From contig NC_045140.1 of assembly GCF_008831285.2 (NCBI RefSeq), positions 24,570,131 to 24,634,130 of the forward strand: a stretch of 64,000 nt of DNA. Reading direction: 5' to 3'. Below, piece by piece: positions 22,865 through 35,859 of this stretch (positions are counted from its first letter, which is position 1; the number at the start of each line of letters is the position of its first letter). The DNA comes from Nymphaea colorata. Lineage: Eukaryota > Streptophyta > Magnoliopsida > Nymphaeales > Nymphaeaceae. Made by a program: the position numbers and the translations under genes. The notes under the pieces are model-generated. The model made no database searches, was not told the origin of the DNA, and saw nothing but the letters and a program-made list of their open reading frames with translations.

Positions 22865-23586
22865 ATTTGTCCAGGTGGACGCCTCACCGGAAAACAGTTA
22901 TTTTAGATGAAAAAAAGTTTCTCATATGTTTCGTTTTAAGTAAAAGGCAAGGCCGACGAAATACTTGCTTCATCTTCTTATTAATAACTGCTTTTTATTT
23001 AAGATGAGAAAACTTTTCGTAGCTTCTAATTAAGAAACTGAATCAGATATGGATTGAAGAAATTTCATTCTATAAAAAAATATCAGATCGTGTCCATATT
23101 CAGGTTAACTTTTTGAATACATATCCATATATTTTGAAAGTCAATGTTTAACATATTATACTTTAGTTTGGATTCCCACGTAAAACTAGAAGTCAGATTT
23201 AGATTGAAGTCAAGTTCTAAAATTTAAAACCACATTCGGATATGGTATAGACCTTTTTCATCGACATTCAAATCCAAATTGAAATACGAATGCGTGAACA
23301 TTTTATGGGATATGTTTAAAAACACATTCGATTTAGATATGGCAGTTCTGATCTTTATTTTGAGAATCATTTTACTACAAGAAGAAGAGGTAAAACGTGT
23401 GTTTTCATTATTTGGTTTGAGGAATGGTTTAGACGGATCAACTCACAAGAATTCCCATTTCAGCATGTATTGTCAATTTCATATTAATTTTTAGTATTGA
23501 TTTTGTTTAGGATCATTTCAATTATATATCTGTCGATGTACATATCGGATGACTATCAAACAGGTATACAGTTAACATGATTAAAG

Positions 23587-23612
23587 ATATATATATATAT
23601 ATATATATATAT
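23587..23612. repeat. (AT)n microsatellite
   Basis: About thirteen uninterrupted AT units. Confidence 0.85.
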
Positions 23613-24427
23613 TTACAAGTAAATGGAGTACTATGACCAAAAATATTCTTTGAGACTTATTACCTGCTATTGTCACATTTGTCTTGATCTTATTGGTCAT
23701 ATTGTGATTAACAAATTTATCCATGATATACTTACTAGTCATAGCCAGGCTTGCATCTACCTTGTTTAAGGGCATAAATTAGGATATTAATTTTAAAGGA
23801 AATCACTTGTATCTATAACTGGAATTAGAAAAATTTTCAGGTTTTGCGATACTACATTGCATTCTAACATGACCTCATATTAGAGGCCAGGCCCTTAAAA
23901 AACTGGCCCGAGCCTGCACGATGTGGTTCGATTCTGTCCGATAAGTTTTTAATTTTATTTTTATTTGATTGATAATATATATTTTATTATTGAAAATACA
24001 TTTTATATTCAAAAAATTTATTTTATATTTTTAAAAATATATATATTTTTTATTTTTAACCGCACCAGGCCGAGCCCAGGCTTGGGTTTTGGACACCGCA
24101 CCAGCCCAAACCTACCCGGTATGTATTTGGCTACAACGAAAGAAACCCATTTGGAGTCCTCAGACTCCCACAAAATTGATAAAAGTCCGATATAGATCTG
24201 AATTTATTGGTTCCACTTCATGAGGTTTTTCAGTACATCACATTACTCTTTGTCCAACCGTCCATCGTGTCCATCCTATATTGCGGACAATGTTTGATGA
24301 AAAAAATAATGATTAAAGAGGACACGTGTGTACCGTTCCGCTTGTCCTGTGGTCATCAAATGCTTTGCAGAGTGGCTTGTGGCAAAACTAGAACTGCTAA
24401 TATGTTCATTATCTCTGAGGCTAATAA

Positions 24428-24734
24428 GGAAAATTGGCACCTCTAGACTACTTAGATAAGGGACAGATTCTAGACATTCTAAATTCTTATCAAACATAAG
24501 TTTCAAAAAAATATGAACATTCTGTAATGTTTGTAAATACCAATTCAACATAAAACATGTTTTAATTCAAGTTGTTTTTATGGAAAATTGGTATGTTCAG
24601 ATTACTTAGGTAAGGGGCAAGATCTAGACATTCTAAATTCTTGTCAAACGTAATTTTAAACAAAATATGAACATTCCATTATGTTTGCGAATACTAGTTC
24701 AACATAAAACATGTTTTAATTCAAGTTGTTTTAA
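24428..24734. repeat. Tandem duplication of about 154 bp
   Basis: Units 24428-24581 and 24582-24734 both begin GGAAAATTGG and end CAAGTTGTTTT(T)A. Between these they share CTAGACATTCTAAATTCTT and ACATAAAACATGTTTTAATT. Divergence is modest and spread evenly, as for an old local duplication of non-coding DNA. Confidence 0.85.
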
Positions 24735-24964
24735 GAAACACCCTTTTTTTTCTACTTAAAAAATTGCTGCCATAAGAACCGTTCATTTTTTCATTACTAG
24801 GAAAATATATCTTCGTATATGCTTCTCATTAAATTATTATTAAGACCATATTTTTATGGTTAGATTATACAAAAGAAGACTTCAACAATCAATTTTTAAT
24901 GGTCTCTACCAATTACTCATATATCATTTTTACAACTAGTAATACTTATGTCTCTATTCAATAT

Positions 24965-24990
24965 ATACATACATACATACATACATACAT
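24965..24990. repeat. (TACA)n microsatellite
   Basis: Six to seven TACA units next to AT-rich sequence. Confidence 0.8.
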
Positions 24991-25264
24991 AGACAAAAAA
25001 ATTCAGGAAATCTGTTTTTCTTTCTTTCTCACTCATATATAAATAACTATGAAGTATGAAAGTCACAAGAAGCAGTGATGAAATTGATGGAATGCCCACT
25101 AAGTAACATAAAAAATTTAGATGGCAAGCTGAGGCTAGGAGAAATCACAGCATGCCAACGATCCCAAGAAATCCAACCAAGCTAGTGAATGTAATCGGTA
25201 TCAGGGGCGCCATGGTTGTTCTGAAGTAAGAATTGCTTATTCACCATTGAAGCTAAATTGATTG

Positions 25265-26951
25265 TCATTGCACTAATCTTGTGGCCAAAGAATTTATGGA
25301 TGAAACCTCCCGGATGACTGCGCTGACAGAAGCTTCATCTTTCAAAATTGAAGTATGGGAAACATGGGGAAACCTTCTCACCTTCAGTGACTGTTCCCTC
25401 ACACCCTCCCATGCCGATACTGCAGCCAACAGGCTCGCCGAGTTTACAGTTCCATCTCCATCTCCATACACAACTTCAGGCTGCCTATCAAATCCATCCT
25501 TCCCATAGAACAGAGTCTCAGGTGTATCAACCCCTGTTCCAATCAAGCAAGTTACGGGCACCAATGGTGCAACCAGCTCAGACATCAATGGCAGAATCCG
25601 CAACTTGTAAGGATTAACGCCCTCCGGAAACCCGATGTCGGCGAGGAATTCCGGTATGTCGGAAGCTGAATAGGTCCTGTTCGGCGTGATCACCACAGGC
25701 TTGCGTCCGAAAACCACTGGGGAAGGGAGAAGCCATAGGTTGCTCTCGGAGCTCCTCTGCTCTGCCCTGACGAGCAATGGATTCACTAGGGGAACGCCGA
25801 GGGAGTAGCCTGATGCAAAGACGATAAGCTCTTGAACAGTACCAGCCCATGGGGGCGACAAAGCTATGAAGTGTTGCACGTACTTCCGGCGCCACGATAA
25901 GGAGTTTCTGTTGAGGAGATGGAGCGTCCATAGTCCTCCAAGGCTGTGACTTATTAAGATCACTTTCTTGCCCCCATTACAGGAGCTTGCTTTCTCTACC
26001 AAGCCTTTGAGATCTGCCAAGAACCGTGAGCCCACTGATGAAGAATGGTTGTTCCCGAGACCATAGCGAAAATCGTAGGGTGCACCAAACAGGGTCTGTT
26101 CATCGACGTAGCCAATTTCTTCAAGAGCATGCACCAGGGGCGCCATGTATGAGGTGATCTGCCTGCACATGAGAATTGCCATCTTCAGATCATATCAAGG
26201 CCAGGATTTAAACTAGCAACGTAAACCAGCATTGTTAAGATCGATTCTAATGCTGAATTAGAAGTAAAAGAGACACTCCCACACTCTGAAAGAAAAGGGC
26301 AACACAATCGATTGGTATCCAACAGATCGATCATAAATTATTTCAGAATTATGAAAAGGAAAGGCAAATATGACACCATTCCGAAAAAATCACAATGTTT
26401 TTGTAATTGTGCGGCTACGGCTGCCTTCACAGGGCTAGCCAGACGAAGACTTCATTGCAAGAAAAATCCTGGATTGGAAATTGCGGTGCCTCAAATAGCA
26501 AGATAGTAAAGGAAAGAGGGGAGAGAGAAGAGGGAAGCCACCCGAGGTTGGGATCGAGGTTGAGAAGCGCTCTAGTGGAGCCAAAGTGAGGGACCCTCGT
26601 CTCCACGCCCGGCGCGTTCCGGTAGGTGTCCGTCTCGGCGTCGTAGTGCAGAGTCATCCGGTCGGCGAAGCATTTCGTCAAGGGAGCCACGAGGACGGAG
26701 GCGTCGAACCATAGCCTGAACCAGTCCTTGGTGCGGGCGCACGGCCTGCAGAAGACGCTCGAGGGCTTGTAGGCGTCGGTAAGCCGCGCTTCCAGCTGAT
26801 TCCCGCCGCTGCCGGGCACCACCACGATGGGATGCAGCAGATGCCCCGGGGCCGCCGCCGACGATGACATTCCGTTATGGATAAGCATCCCCATCGTTTC
26901 CACTGCCATCAACAGTAACACCAACAGAAGCAAATCTCTTCTTCTCCTCAT
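25265..26951 (-). CDS. LCAT1: Lecithin-cholesterol acyltransferase-like 1
   Basis: Two exons, 26542-26951 and 25265-26162, with a 379-bp GT-AG intron, join in frame to 435 residues. The N-terminus (MRRRR, then LLLLVLLLMAVETMG) reads as a signal peptide or anchor. Next come the family motifs HPIVVVPGSGGNQLEARL and the CRPCARTKDWFRLW lid region. The Ser nucleophile lies in ISHSLGGLW (about Ser210). The acid is in YGDGDGTVN (about Asp373, or Asp371) and the base in VSHTSILKDE (about His406). GAPYDFRYG, WRRKYVQHFIAL and GVDTPE also match. The LCAT/PDAT fold moves or removes acyl chains on phospholipids or sterols. Despite the name, plant LCAT1 relatives have unclear in vivo substrates. All catalytic residues are intact, so it should be active. 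Confidence 0.95.
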
Positions 26952-29900
26952 GCTTTACCGTCTTGTCTGTACTCCCTCTTCTTCTCCCTCTAAATTCTCT
27001 TCCTATTCTTAAATCTCATATTAAGAATGGAGAGAAGAGAACTGCAGCTGGCCATTAACAAGCAATGGACGATTGTCTGTCTTCTGAGGTGAGATAACTA
27101 GAGACGTGCTGCAAGTCCCGCCACAAATTTACCACGGAAGGGGAATCAGGATCACGTGTTCTTTGTGTGAGGGCATTTTGCAAATTGGTCACACTGACTT
27201 CTGTAATTTTGCAAACTAGTGCTCATCCCTTTGTATTTTTGGTGCGTATCAGTTCTATTGAAAAGTTTTAATCTCTGGCTAATGCTTGTTTCCCTTGCTA
27301 ATCTAACATTTTGGAATGTGCTACATCAACAACAGCTTAACATTAATGACTACTTAGATGTGTCAACTTACCTATTTATCTCATAATGGAATTACAAATA
27401 CAAGTAGGCAAGCATTGATAATACGACTATCACTGTTTTAAGCAGCAGCCAAACCACAATAATTCCAACTCTAGCTCTGTAAATAACTTGGTTGCTGGAT
27501 TTTCTTGAAAACCAACTTAATGGACCCTTGATCCTGGGTCAAGTAAATGATCTTACTTATGCTAATGACCAAACCCAAGAAAGATCAAGAGAAAAGTTTC
27601 TCACCGTGGCAGGTATCAGGAAGCCAGAAAAAAGAGCTGTTGCTGTATGAAAAGAAGATTGCATGATCGACGCGAGTGGGAAGGATGGAGTCGATGAAAC
27701 CACCAGCATCCCTAGATCGGTGCTGTATATGAATGTACAGGAATCAGTGAAGATGTACCAAAAGATCTAATGAGCAGGTCAGCAGTAACCCACTGCAGGG
27801 TATGTGATCATCTAAACGACGAGTGATTAGATTAACCCAAGAGCGATTTCATTCGTCAACTTGATTGTTCAAAGTTATGACTAAATTTTAGACAAGTTTG
27901 GATGATAAGCATTTTTTTTGGGTCCAAAACTAGGCAACAGAAACAAGCAATATATTCAGTTCCCAAACTAAGCAACAACAACAGACGATCTAAGTTAAAT
28001 TTTTTATTTTAAATTTTTTTAACATTGAAAAGAGGGTTTAGGCACGATCGTATGCACTCTTCCTCTCCTCCCTTTCGTGGGTTGTGCTGGCTTCATCGAA
28101 GCATTCAGCAGAATAGAATGCCATTTCTGGTGATTAAGGGGGTTGAACGACGGCGGTGGCAGCGTGCGATGGGTCTGAGAGTGGCTTAAAAGACTTCTAC
28201 GCCTTATTTCAATAGTATTGTCATCTGCATCTTTCCCAACGTTATTTCTGGCAAAACGGCTGTTTTTTTATTTGTCTCTGGCTTGATTCTACCATCTACA
28301 CTTCCTCAGTGTACTCTTGAGTTTGTATTTCATTTTGTTGTGTCACCAATTCAACTAACAACCCACAGCACATGTGCTTCTATTTTTGTTTTATGCTTAA
28401 ATCAATAAATGTTCATATTTGACTGTAAGTTTTTTCACTTTCTCAGTTTTGTGTTTTGCTGCAAGGACTGCTATTTCTTGTTTAGCATCTTTTTTTCATT
28501 TCCGTGTTTTCTCCTGTTTGTTTTCATTGTTTTTTGTTTACTTATTTAATGTTTGTACTTTGTAAGCATGTTAATGCTTAATATGTTACATTCATATACA
28601 CAATAGATTATAACTTATAAGTATGTAATATGTAATATTCATATATAATTTACTCATAAAGTGTGTAGTGTAGAGTGTATAGACTATAGTGTATATCTTA
28701 ATTTCTTAATTTATATATAGATATATATATTATAAAAATTAATAATAATAAATACACTCGCTACACCGTTACACTTGAAATTTTGGGAATGTATCGTTTC
28801 GACACTCGCACCCACACCAGCACCCCACACCCCCACTTTTATAACATAGCAGATGATATAGTCACTTCCATTAGAGCTTGCCGCTGCAAATGAGTATGCA
28901 TGAGCAGTATAACACAACAAGCTGCTGGGTTGATACAGCAGGATGAAGAGTCATGGCGTCATGTATCAACCCCATCATACTGGAGAGGTTCTATGGTGTC
29001 TGTCTGCAAAAGAAAGATGGCGTTATGTAAAATCCAATTGTACATGACAATACCAAAAGAATTCATCATGCTTAACGTTGAGAAAAAGGTTCAAGGAAGC
29101 GTAACAAAGTCCAATGCGAAGTTGGAAGAGGGCCGGCGGATCTTCCAAGGGCTCCCTTATGAATTTTGAATGAAGATTTTACCCAACATAAACGGAATAT
29201 AGACTCTTTCCGATTTCTATGCATGTTTGATCTACTTCAAATGAAATATTACAGAACCTAACATGTCAAATCAGTTTTAAATCTACAAAAATGGCATGTA
29301 ATGTATATGACCATCGACGTATGTAGGCACACCAAATGAATTTTCTAACATTATAATATTAGTATAGGTAAAAGTTACATTTTTTAACATAATCTATTTC
29401 CTTTTTTTTTTAATTATTTCAGATTGCTATTGCAGGTCAATGAAAACCCAGAGCTGCATAACATTCTGTAGATGAAATATTATACGCACTGTGGTTTGTT
29501 CTTTTGGTGTTTTAATGAATTTATGCTGCTGACCTTGACCATCCTAAGAAGACAACAGATCTGTTCAGGGTACCCAGAGGTCCTTATCAATTAGTAGCTG
29601 TATAATTTAAACCTGTATATATGTACAACACACTTGATTACTCAATAAGGAAAAATATTTGCGGGGTCATATTCACCCAATATATGTCTCCTTCAAGTAT
29701 CAAGTGGTTGGTTTATTCACATCATCTCCTGGTCGGCATGAATTATATTCCTCCTTCCTTTTGGTTTCCAAGCTTGGCACTTTCAATCTTCATGATTGAA
29801 GGGGAGTATTGAACCGTTTAGATTTTCAGGTGTATTCTTTGCTTCTTTCTGTTATCGAATATTGACAGGTTTTCTGCTTTTTGGTATATTCTTCTCAAAT

Positions 29901-30679
29901 TTAGACAGATCATCAGGTGATATGTAATTACTAACTGTCAAATGCAAACCTGTATATATGTATTAGACTATTGTCCATTTGAATACTCAATACGGAAAAA
30001 TGTTTTCTCTCTTCAATCTCAAAATTTTCATGAATCTTGTCTTTTTGTGGAATTACCAAAAGTTTTATCGAAAGTTAGGACCAATGGCTTTCATACCAGC
30101 TTTCTGAAAACCTGCATGTCGATCAGAAATAAAAAATTGCAGGCAAATTACTCATTCATATGATCAGCCCATGATGAATGTTGAAAATTAATGTCATGCT
30201 TTCCAGTATTCATGGGTCAACTGACTCCTTGGGAAAGATATTGTATGATTTAGAACTTAAGGTTTGTGACTATAGGTCCCCAACATTATATTGTACCTCC
30301 AGGTGAACACGAGAGGTTCATCCCTACCACCCGGAATGAGGCTCGAAGCCTCCCTCCCCCTATTCCCCTTACCACCCGGGTTCAGAGTTGCATTGGCATC
30401 AGGTTGGATGCCGTGGCCCACCATCTTAAGACGCAGTGCATAATATCTATGTGAATCAAACTAGAGACTGACTTCTTACATGCCCCTAGCATGACCAAAT
30501 ACACTATGCCCCTTGAGTCAATGTTGTATCTTAAACAGATTTAAGTAGTTAAGATTCAAGGTCCATATTGTCGTGTGAATTCAAATGCTGTGCTTAGTGT
30601 CCAGCTAAAAGGCGCATAATGAAGTCAGTGTTGAATTCTTGGATTCAGTTCCGTAGAGTATATTGCATTGTCTACTAGG

Positions 30680-30683
<4 letters not shown>

Positions 30684-30717
<34 letters not shown>
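30684..30717. repeat. (TA)n microsatellite
   Basis: About seventeen uninterrupted AT/TA units. Confidence 0.88.
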
Positions 30718-30723
<6 letters not shown>

Positions 30724-31025
30724 AGTGCTGTACGCTTTGCTTATTGATATGGCGTATATATGTTGACATAAATTGATGTCAGTATGTCCATCCAGCCATT
30801 AATGAAAAGTTTGAAACTAGGATTTTCATTAGTTACTTTTCCTTTATCAATCATTTAATAATGTACTCATGGAAGGAGTTTCAACTTTCAAAGAAAGTGC
30901 ATCATTCACTTGACGCCAGAAAGTTCTGTTACTCATTCCATCCACAGTTACCGAAAGCTGGATCAAGCATGTTGTTATGTCAATATTTCTCAATGTCATT
31001 ACACAAGGAAGACGAATGACAGCAA

Positions 31026-31027
<2 letters not shown>

Positions 31028-31082
<55 letters not shown>
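31028..31082. repeat. Compound (CT)n(CA)n microsatellite
   Basis: About eighteen CT units (31028-31063) pass directly into about ten CA units. Confidence 0.9.
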
Positions 31083-31589
31083 TGTATGACACTATATCAT
31101 AAATTAACATCTCACACAAATGATGCAGTTGTAAAATTCTTGTTGCTGGTATCCCAAGGCGTTCATGTTCAAAATTCTGCAGTAAACATTGTCGCGAATC
31201 TACCAATCCGGAGTCACATATATAGAATTGGCTTCTTTACATCAGCTACCAGTTAAACGATAATTTGAGGGAGCCCGTAAGATGTCCACCTGTGTTTCCT
31301 TCTGCAGTGGAGGCACATAAAACTCCACTGACTTTAAGGTGGGAACTAACAGAAGAAGGAAGAGGGTGATCATTAGCCATGATGTTAAGTCATAAATCGG
31401 TCATAAATCATTGTCTGATTTTCCTCCAAATATGAACAAAAGCAAAATCATTACAAAACGACTTACGAGGCCACACAAACTCGGTCATCCCCATCTTCCT
31501 TCTTGCCTTTGCTTTTCTTCTCAAGAACTTACCATGGTGCTAATTTTTATGCAGTTGAGGACCATATTTCTCGTTGGTGAATTAAGGCA

Positions 31590-31817
31590 TCAAAAACTTT
31601 TACTAACCTGAAGATCACGTCAGTAAAAGTAGTAAAAATTTAAAATTTTGGTGACATGAATTTCACATCAGCCGATTTTCGGTGACATTGCAAGAAAATG
31701 TCTGTAAAAACACCGGTGAAACTATTTTTAATGACGTTCAACATAGAACATCAGCAAAAGTTTTAGTAACGCTTTGCATACTTTTACTGACATGATTTTC
31801 ACTAACGTTTTCTTGTG
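31590..31817. mobile_element. CACTA (En/Spm)-like terminal relic
   Basis: The right end reads, on the minus strand, CACAAGAAAACG, close to the plant CACTA terminus CACTACAAGAAAA. Inward there are many short repeats in both orientations: GTCAGTAAAAG (31619-31629), ACTTTTACTGACAT, TTTAATGACGTTC, TTGGTGACATG and TTCGGTGACATTG. This resembles the subterminal repeat array of CACTA elements. No transposase or second terminus is seen. Confidence 0.5.
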
Positions 31818-34800
31818 TTAGCAAAGACTTTTTTTTTGGGTTTGGGTAGTGACGCCAACTAGTGTTTTAAGTTTGGAAAGAAGGGCATGAAAGCAGAATT
31901 GATGGGACTAGAGATGATGGTATATTGCATGTACAAATATACGGCTCGTGTTTGTTTCGATCAACCACACCTGAACCTAGGGATATGAACAGTTCGGATC
32001 TGATTCGCCTCGAACTTTTTAAGTAATTGGATTTGGCGACACAATAAACGTCTGATAAGGGGTTGCCTTACGAAATCTGAGAAAATATTTGATTTCGGGA
32101 CATGCGAATCTATTTACATAAAAAACTTCGGCAATTTTATTTTGCTATATTCACATAGGAGTCCAATTTGGAGTCAAATTAGGCAATATCCAAATAATCG
32201 GATGTTCTATCGAATCCAAATTAAGCAATATCAGTCACTTTCGAAAGGAAGACGGACCATCGTCATCGCAACGGCAGCACTACCTAACAACATATGTAAC
32301 CTGAAAAAGGCTATCATCGTAAGGCGTTAAAATGAATAATCTAAATATGAAACGGTTTGGCGTCAATATTGGCAAAAGTTGGCCTGTCAGCTGCGTCGGC
32401 CGTCATGAACGTGGTGGTGGAAAAAATAATCCCTTGAAATATCGAAGGAGCGGAAGAAAATTTGCTATAGACTTTGTCAAGGGCGTCCCTTTCTTAGTCC
32501 GTACAAACGGCTGCGGATGTGGAAGTCGGCGGTCGCTGATCCAAATGAATGCCGTCAATGTTAACCATCTCCACCACCGGCGCCTAACGTTTTACACTTC
32601 TTTTTTTTTTTTTTCTTACAAAAAAATTTAACGTTTGGATTTTTATTGATATGCTAACTCGACCAGTTATACTACGAATCACTTCTTTTTTTTAAATGAG
32701 AAGAAAAAAAAACTTTTTATAATGTCGGTTTCGATTTAGAATTGTCTAGCTCAAGCCAATCTATCTACCACAACATCCTTGTGAAAACGAGCTTGAATCA
32801 GTGGCAAATAGATTTGACCAAGTTTTTTTTTAATTTTTTAAATGAATTTTTTATCTTTTTTTTTTTTCAAAAGCCGATTCGATTCAGTTTCTTGGTATTT
32901 TAAATGTGTTTTCATTGATTTTTTAAAATTATTTCTAAAATATTTTACAACGGATTCAGCTTGAATCGGCCAATTCACCAAACTAGCAGCAACTGAGTCC
33001 ATAAAATCATTTGTTTTTTTACAACACTTTTCTCCGCAGTAGTGCAGTACTTTTGATGTTGACCTTACAGCAGTATTTGGTGAGTTGCACCTAACGCCAA
33101 GAGTCTTTCCCGGCAACCTTCGCGAAAGGAGCGAAACTTTGGATCGTGTAGAAGACGGTGCAATTTTATATAGGCAAGTTGGTGGAAAGATGGCAGGCCG
33201 ATCATTGAACTCCCCACTTTCTTCGATTCGCTTTGGGAACGAATTAAGATAATTGTTTATCTAACTTTGCAATTTCAAATGTATCGTTCTTTCATTTGGG
33301 CTCCGCGTTCAAAATATTTTTTAGCTGTCTCGGATCCAAACCGCTCCAATCATAATTTTGATTCGGCTATTTTAGCTCAACTCCCAAGGCAAGTGAATCT
33401 ATCTCTTTCCCGTGTTTGATTGCAGGATCAACGAAAGCATCTCTCTTCTTTTGACTCCTTTCCTTCGTTTCCAAAGCTTAGAATCAGTTTAGAGGTGAAC
33501 GAATTGGAAAATTTCCTGATGTCGCTTTTGTGGAATATTGTGTTCTTTGTCCCCTGCTCCCTAAGACCTAGAAACTTCAAATCCACAAGACCAATGGTCC
33601 TCAATTCCAACTTGGATTTCTCGACTAATTGTTATTTTAGACAAGAACCAGAATACCATCTTAAAAATAAGATATATACACATGTATCAACGACCCAAAA
33701 TTTGTCAAGATCGTTCTATTGCAACAAATTCTAGAAGAACAATAATGGAGTAAGGCTGTATAGACCCGGAAGCTTTGGCAGCCAGAGTGGTACTGTCAAG
33801 TGATGGAATAGACTTCAGTCACACATATTCGACGTTCAATCTTCTTTCATTTGTCTTGGATTTTTCTTCAATGGAGAGTGACTTTCATGGCGTTCAAAGT
33901 AATGGTTGCAGAAGTACAAGAAAGCAGATGTTGGTCAAAACAATAAAAGGAGATGAGTTCTAGAAGCAGAACTAAGAGTTCCAAGGAAATAAACTGGCCG
34001 CAGCCGTCGGTCTCTTGTAAAGCATACTGATTTATGCTTCTCGAAGCTCCAAAAGGTATAAACTAAAAAAGTAATGGTCATGAACGTTCTTCACTAGATC
34101 GTACTTTGATCGAGCCCATCTTAATATTATAAGATGGTTGTCCCATAAAAATATATGTGCTGAGTTCCCAGTTTTATATCATCTGGGTTGGTTGGAGATT
34201 CATTTCTTGATCCAATGTTACCAGCTGGGATAATGAACCCAATAACAATATAAAGGACCTTAATGTGCCATATATAGTGGGCCTATGGAGAATCATACTA
34301 AGGAAAACGGAAAATATCAGGTCTCAATGACAGAATGTAAGCCAGGTACAATACTCATAATAGTGTCGATAAAATGGGAATGTATATCAAAATTTAGGGA
34401 CAAGAAGTCCCCTAGATACAAACAACACTCATGATAATAAATTCGCAACTAGTATTTTACATGCAGTCCTCTAACTTAGTTGTGAATATACTTTCTTCCA
34501 TTTACACTATGTTTGATAGCTTCGGATTTGAGATCCAAGTCTGATCTCAAATCTGCATTAGATTAAATCTGCTACTGAAGCAAACAATGGATTTCACAAC
34601 CAAACTAAACATTAAACATTTATGAAGTGTTGACTTGTCATTGTTGTTAGAGAGAGTGTCGTCAATATCAGCAGTTTTCTATCGGCTACAAACTGCAAAG
34701 ATTTATACATGACTTTAACTGTAAACCGTTTTTTTGGTTTATTACAGGTTTGTAAAGATTTATTAATTGCTTTGGATAATAAATAAAAAATAATAAATTC

Positions 34801-35640
34801 TAAATTTGAGGCCACTCACTTAGTTATCAGTATATTTCAGTGTAACATTGCAATTCACGAACATTGTTGATGTGCTTCATGTGAAGCTTCGACTTGTCAT
34901 TGTTGCTTGAGATAGTGTTGTCAATATCAATTCACATCAGGTACGTGACTAACTCCTAGCTTTTCATTTTATTAACGATTTCATATATTTATTAACTATT
35001 TTGAGTAAAAGGAAAATTAATGCTTTGATAGGGTCCGAGTTGATGGGTATCGGCCGAAGTACCGTATCGGTCGGTCAGCGAAACTCACAGCGCAAACCAT
35101 TACTGACAACAGTGGAAGGACGGTTGCATTTTTTCCACTGCACTTCACACTTTTCATTCTCCACGCTTATGACTTGTGTTTCCCAACAAGGGGATTCAAA
35201 ACCATGTGCCTGACCAGAATCTCCACTCCCCTTCAAGCAACAAGGCGTGTTCAGATTTTCCACTAGTACTGATTTTCCTGTGGAACTGTTTTCTAGTGCT
35301 TCCTTTCGGATACCACCTTATAAAAAAAAGCCTTATTCCACCATATTGTTAGATGAATGGTTGGTATTTCTTTCCCTTTCAACAGGATCAAGCAGTGAGT
35401 GGGGAAAGGAAAATGATGAATTAGCAGTGAGTGGGAAAAAGAAAAGGATGAATTAGTTTGGCAAGACGTCGTTGTTGGGTTCTTTTGGCTACTACTGATG
35501 ATAAGACTTTGATGTTTATCTCTATCCCCAACTGTAAATCAAGACTTTGATGTCTATCTCTATCCCCAACTGTAAATCGAAGTTGGACTAACTCCGGAGA
35601 TTTTTTTTTTTTTTTACAGCGGGCTAGTCAGCCCCGCAGT
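31818..35640. other. Intergenic, no gene recognised
   Basis: AT-rich non-coding DNA with T-runs (about 32600-32870). An imperfect direct repeat is seen at about 34615-34675 and 34866-34930 (shared GACTTGTCATTGTTG and GT(C/T)GTCAATATCA). Two short tandem duplications lie at 35390-35578. No family motifs occur in any open frame. Confidence 0.45.
35503..35578. repeat. 38-bp tandem duplication
   Basis: Units 35503-35540 and 35541-35578 begin AAGACTTTGATGT and end CCAACTGTAAATC, with one mismatch. They lie about 300 bp upstream of the plus-strand gene. A second, imperfect duplication of GCAGTGAGTGGG...GATGAATTAG is just upstream (about 35391-35456). Confidence 0.85.
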
Positions 35641-35658
35641 CCCCACCATCCTTTAGCC

Positions 35659-35665
35659 TATATAC
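35659..35665 (+). promoter_or_regulatory. TATA box candidate for the small plus-strand gene
   Basis: TATATAC about 195 bp upstream of the ATG at 35860, in a C/T-rich region that would form the 5' leader. Position is plausible; not proven. Confidence 0.4.
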
Positions 35666-35859
35666 GTCTATGAGCTTCTATCTGTCCTGACATCCTCTGT
35701 TTCCTCTTCTTTCCATCATCCTGAAAACCCTCCATCCTAACTATTCGTGCAGCATTCATCCCTAGCACCTGGCGGCCATTATCAGTTCTCATCATTTCTT
35801 GCTACACATCCTCCTCCCTACCTTCCTTCCAACAAAATCCCATCACCATCAAGATTTCT

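Larger units (their letters stand above)
21704..22900 (-). promoter_or_regulatory. 5' leader (with probable intron) and promoter of the ACR gene
   Basis: A polypyrimidine tract followed by GCAG ends just before the start codon, so at least one non-coding exon should lie upstream; its donor is not assigned. A GAA-type repeat (minus strand) at about 22466-22501 and a cluster of ACGT elements at 22708-22864 lie within 1.2 kb of the ATG. Long open frames on both strands here are purine/pyrimidine-biased and were rejected. Confidence 0.5.
22901..25264. other. Intergenic, AT-rich, repeats only
   Basis: No gene seen. Contents are a TA microsatellite, GGCCCGAGCC-type dispersed repeat sequence (about 23885-24120), a 154-bp tandem duplication (24428-24734) and a TACA repeat. 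The last few hundred bases are the 3' flank of the LCAT-like gene. Confidence 0.5.
26952..31585. other. Intergenic, no gene recognised
   Basis: LCAT promoter side, then AT-rich DNA with several TA-rich blocks (about 28560-28740). The segment 29612-29680 is partly repeated at 29947-30010 (shared CCTGTATATATGTA and ACTCAATA-GGAAAAAT), an imperfect direct repeat about 335 bp apart. No open frame has family motifs. Confidence 0.45.

Noticed and set aside
22225-22887. Several long frames on both strands upstream of the ACR gene
   Set aside because: They come from GA/CT-biased leader and promoter DNA, overlap each other in several frames and lack motifs.
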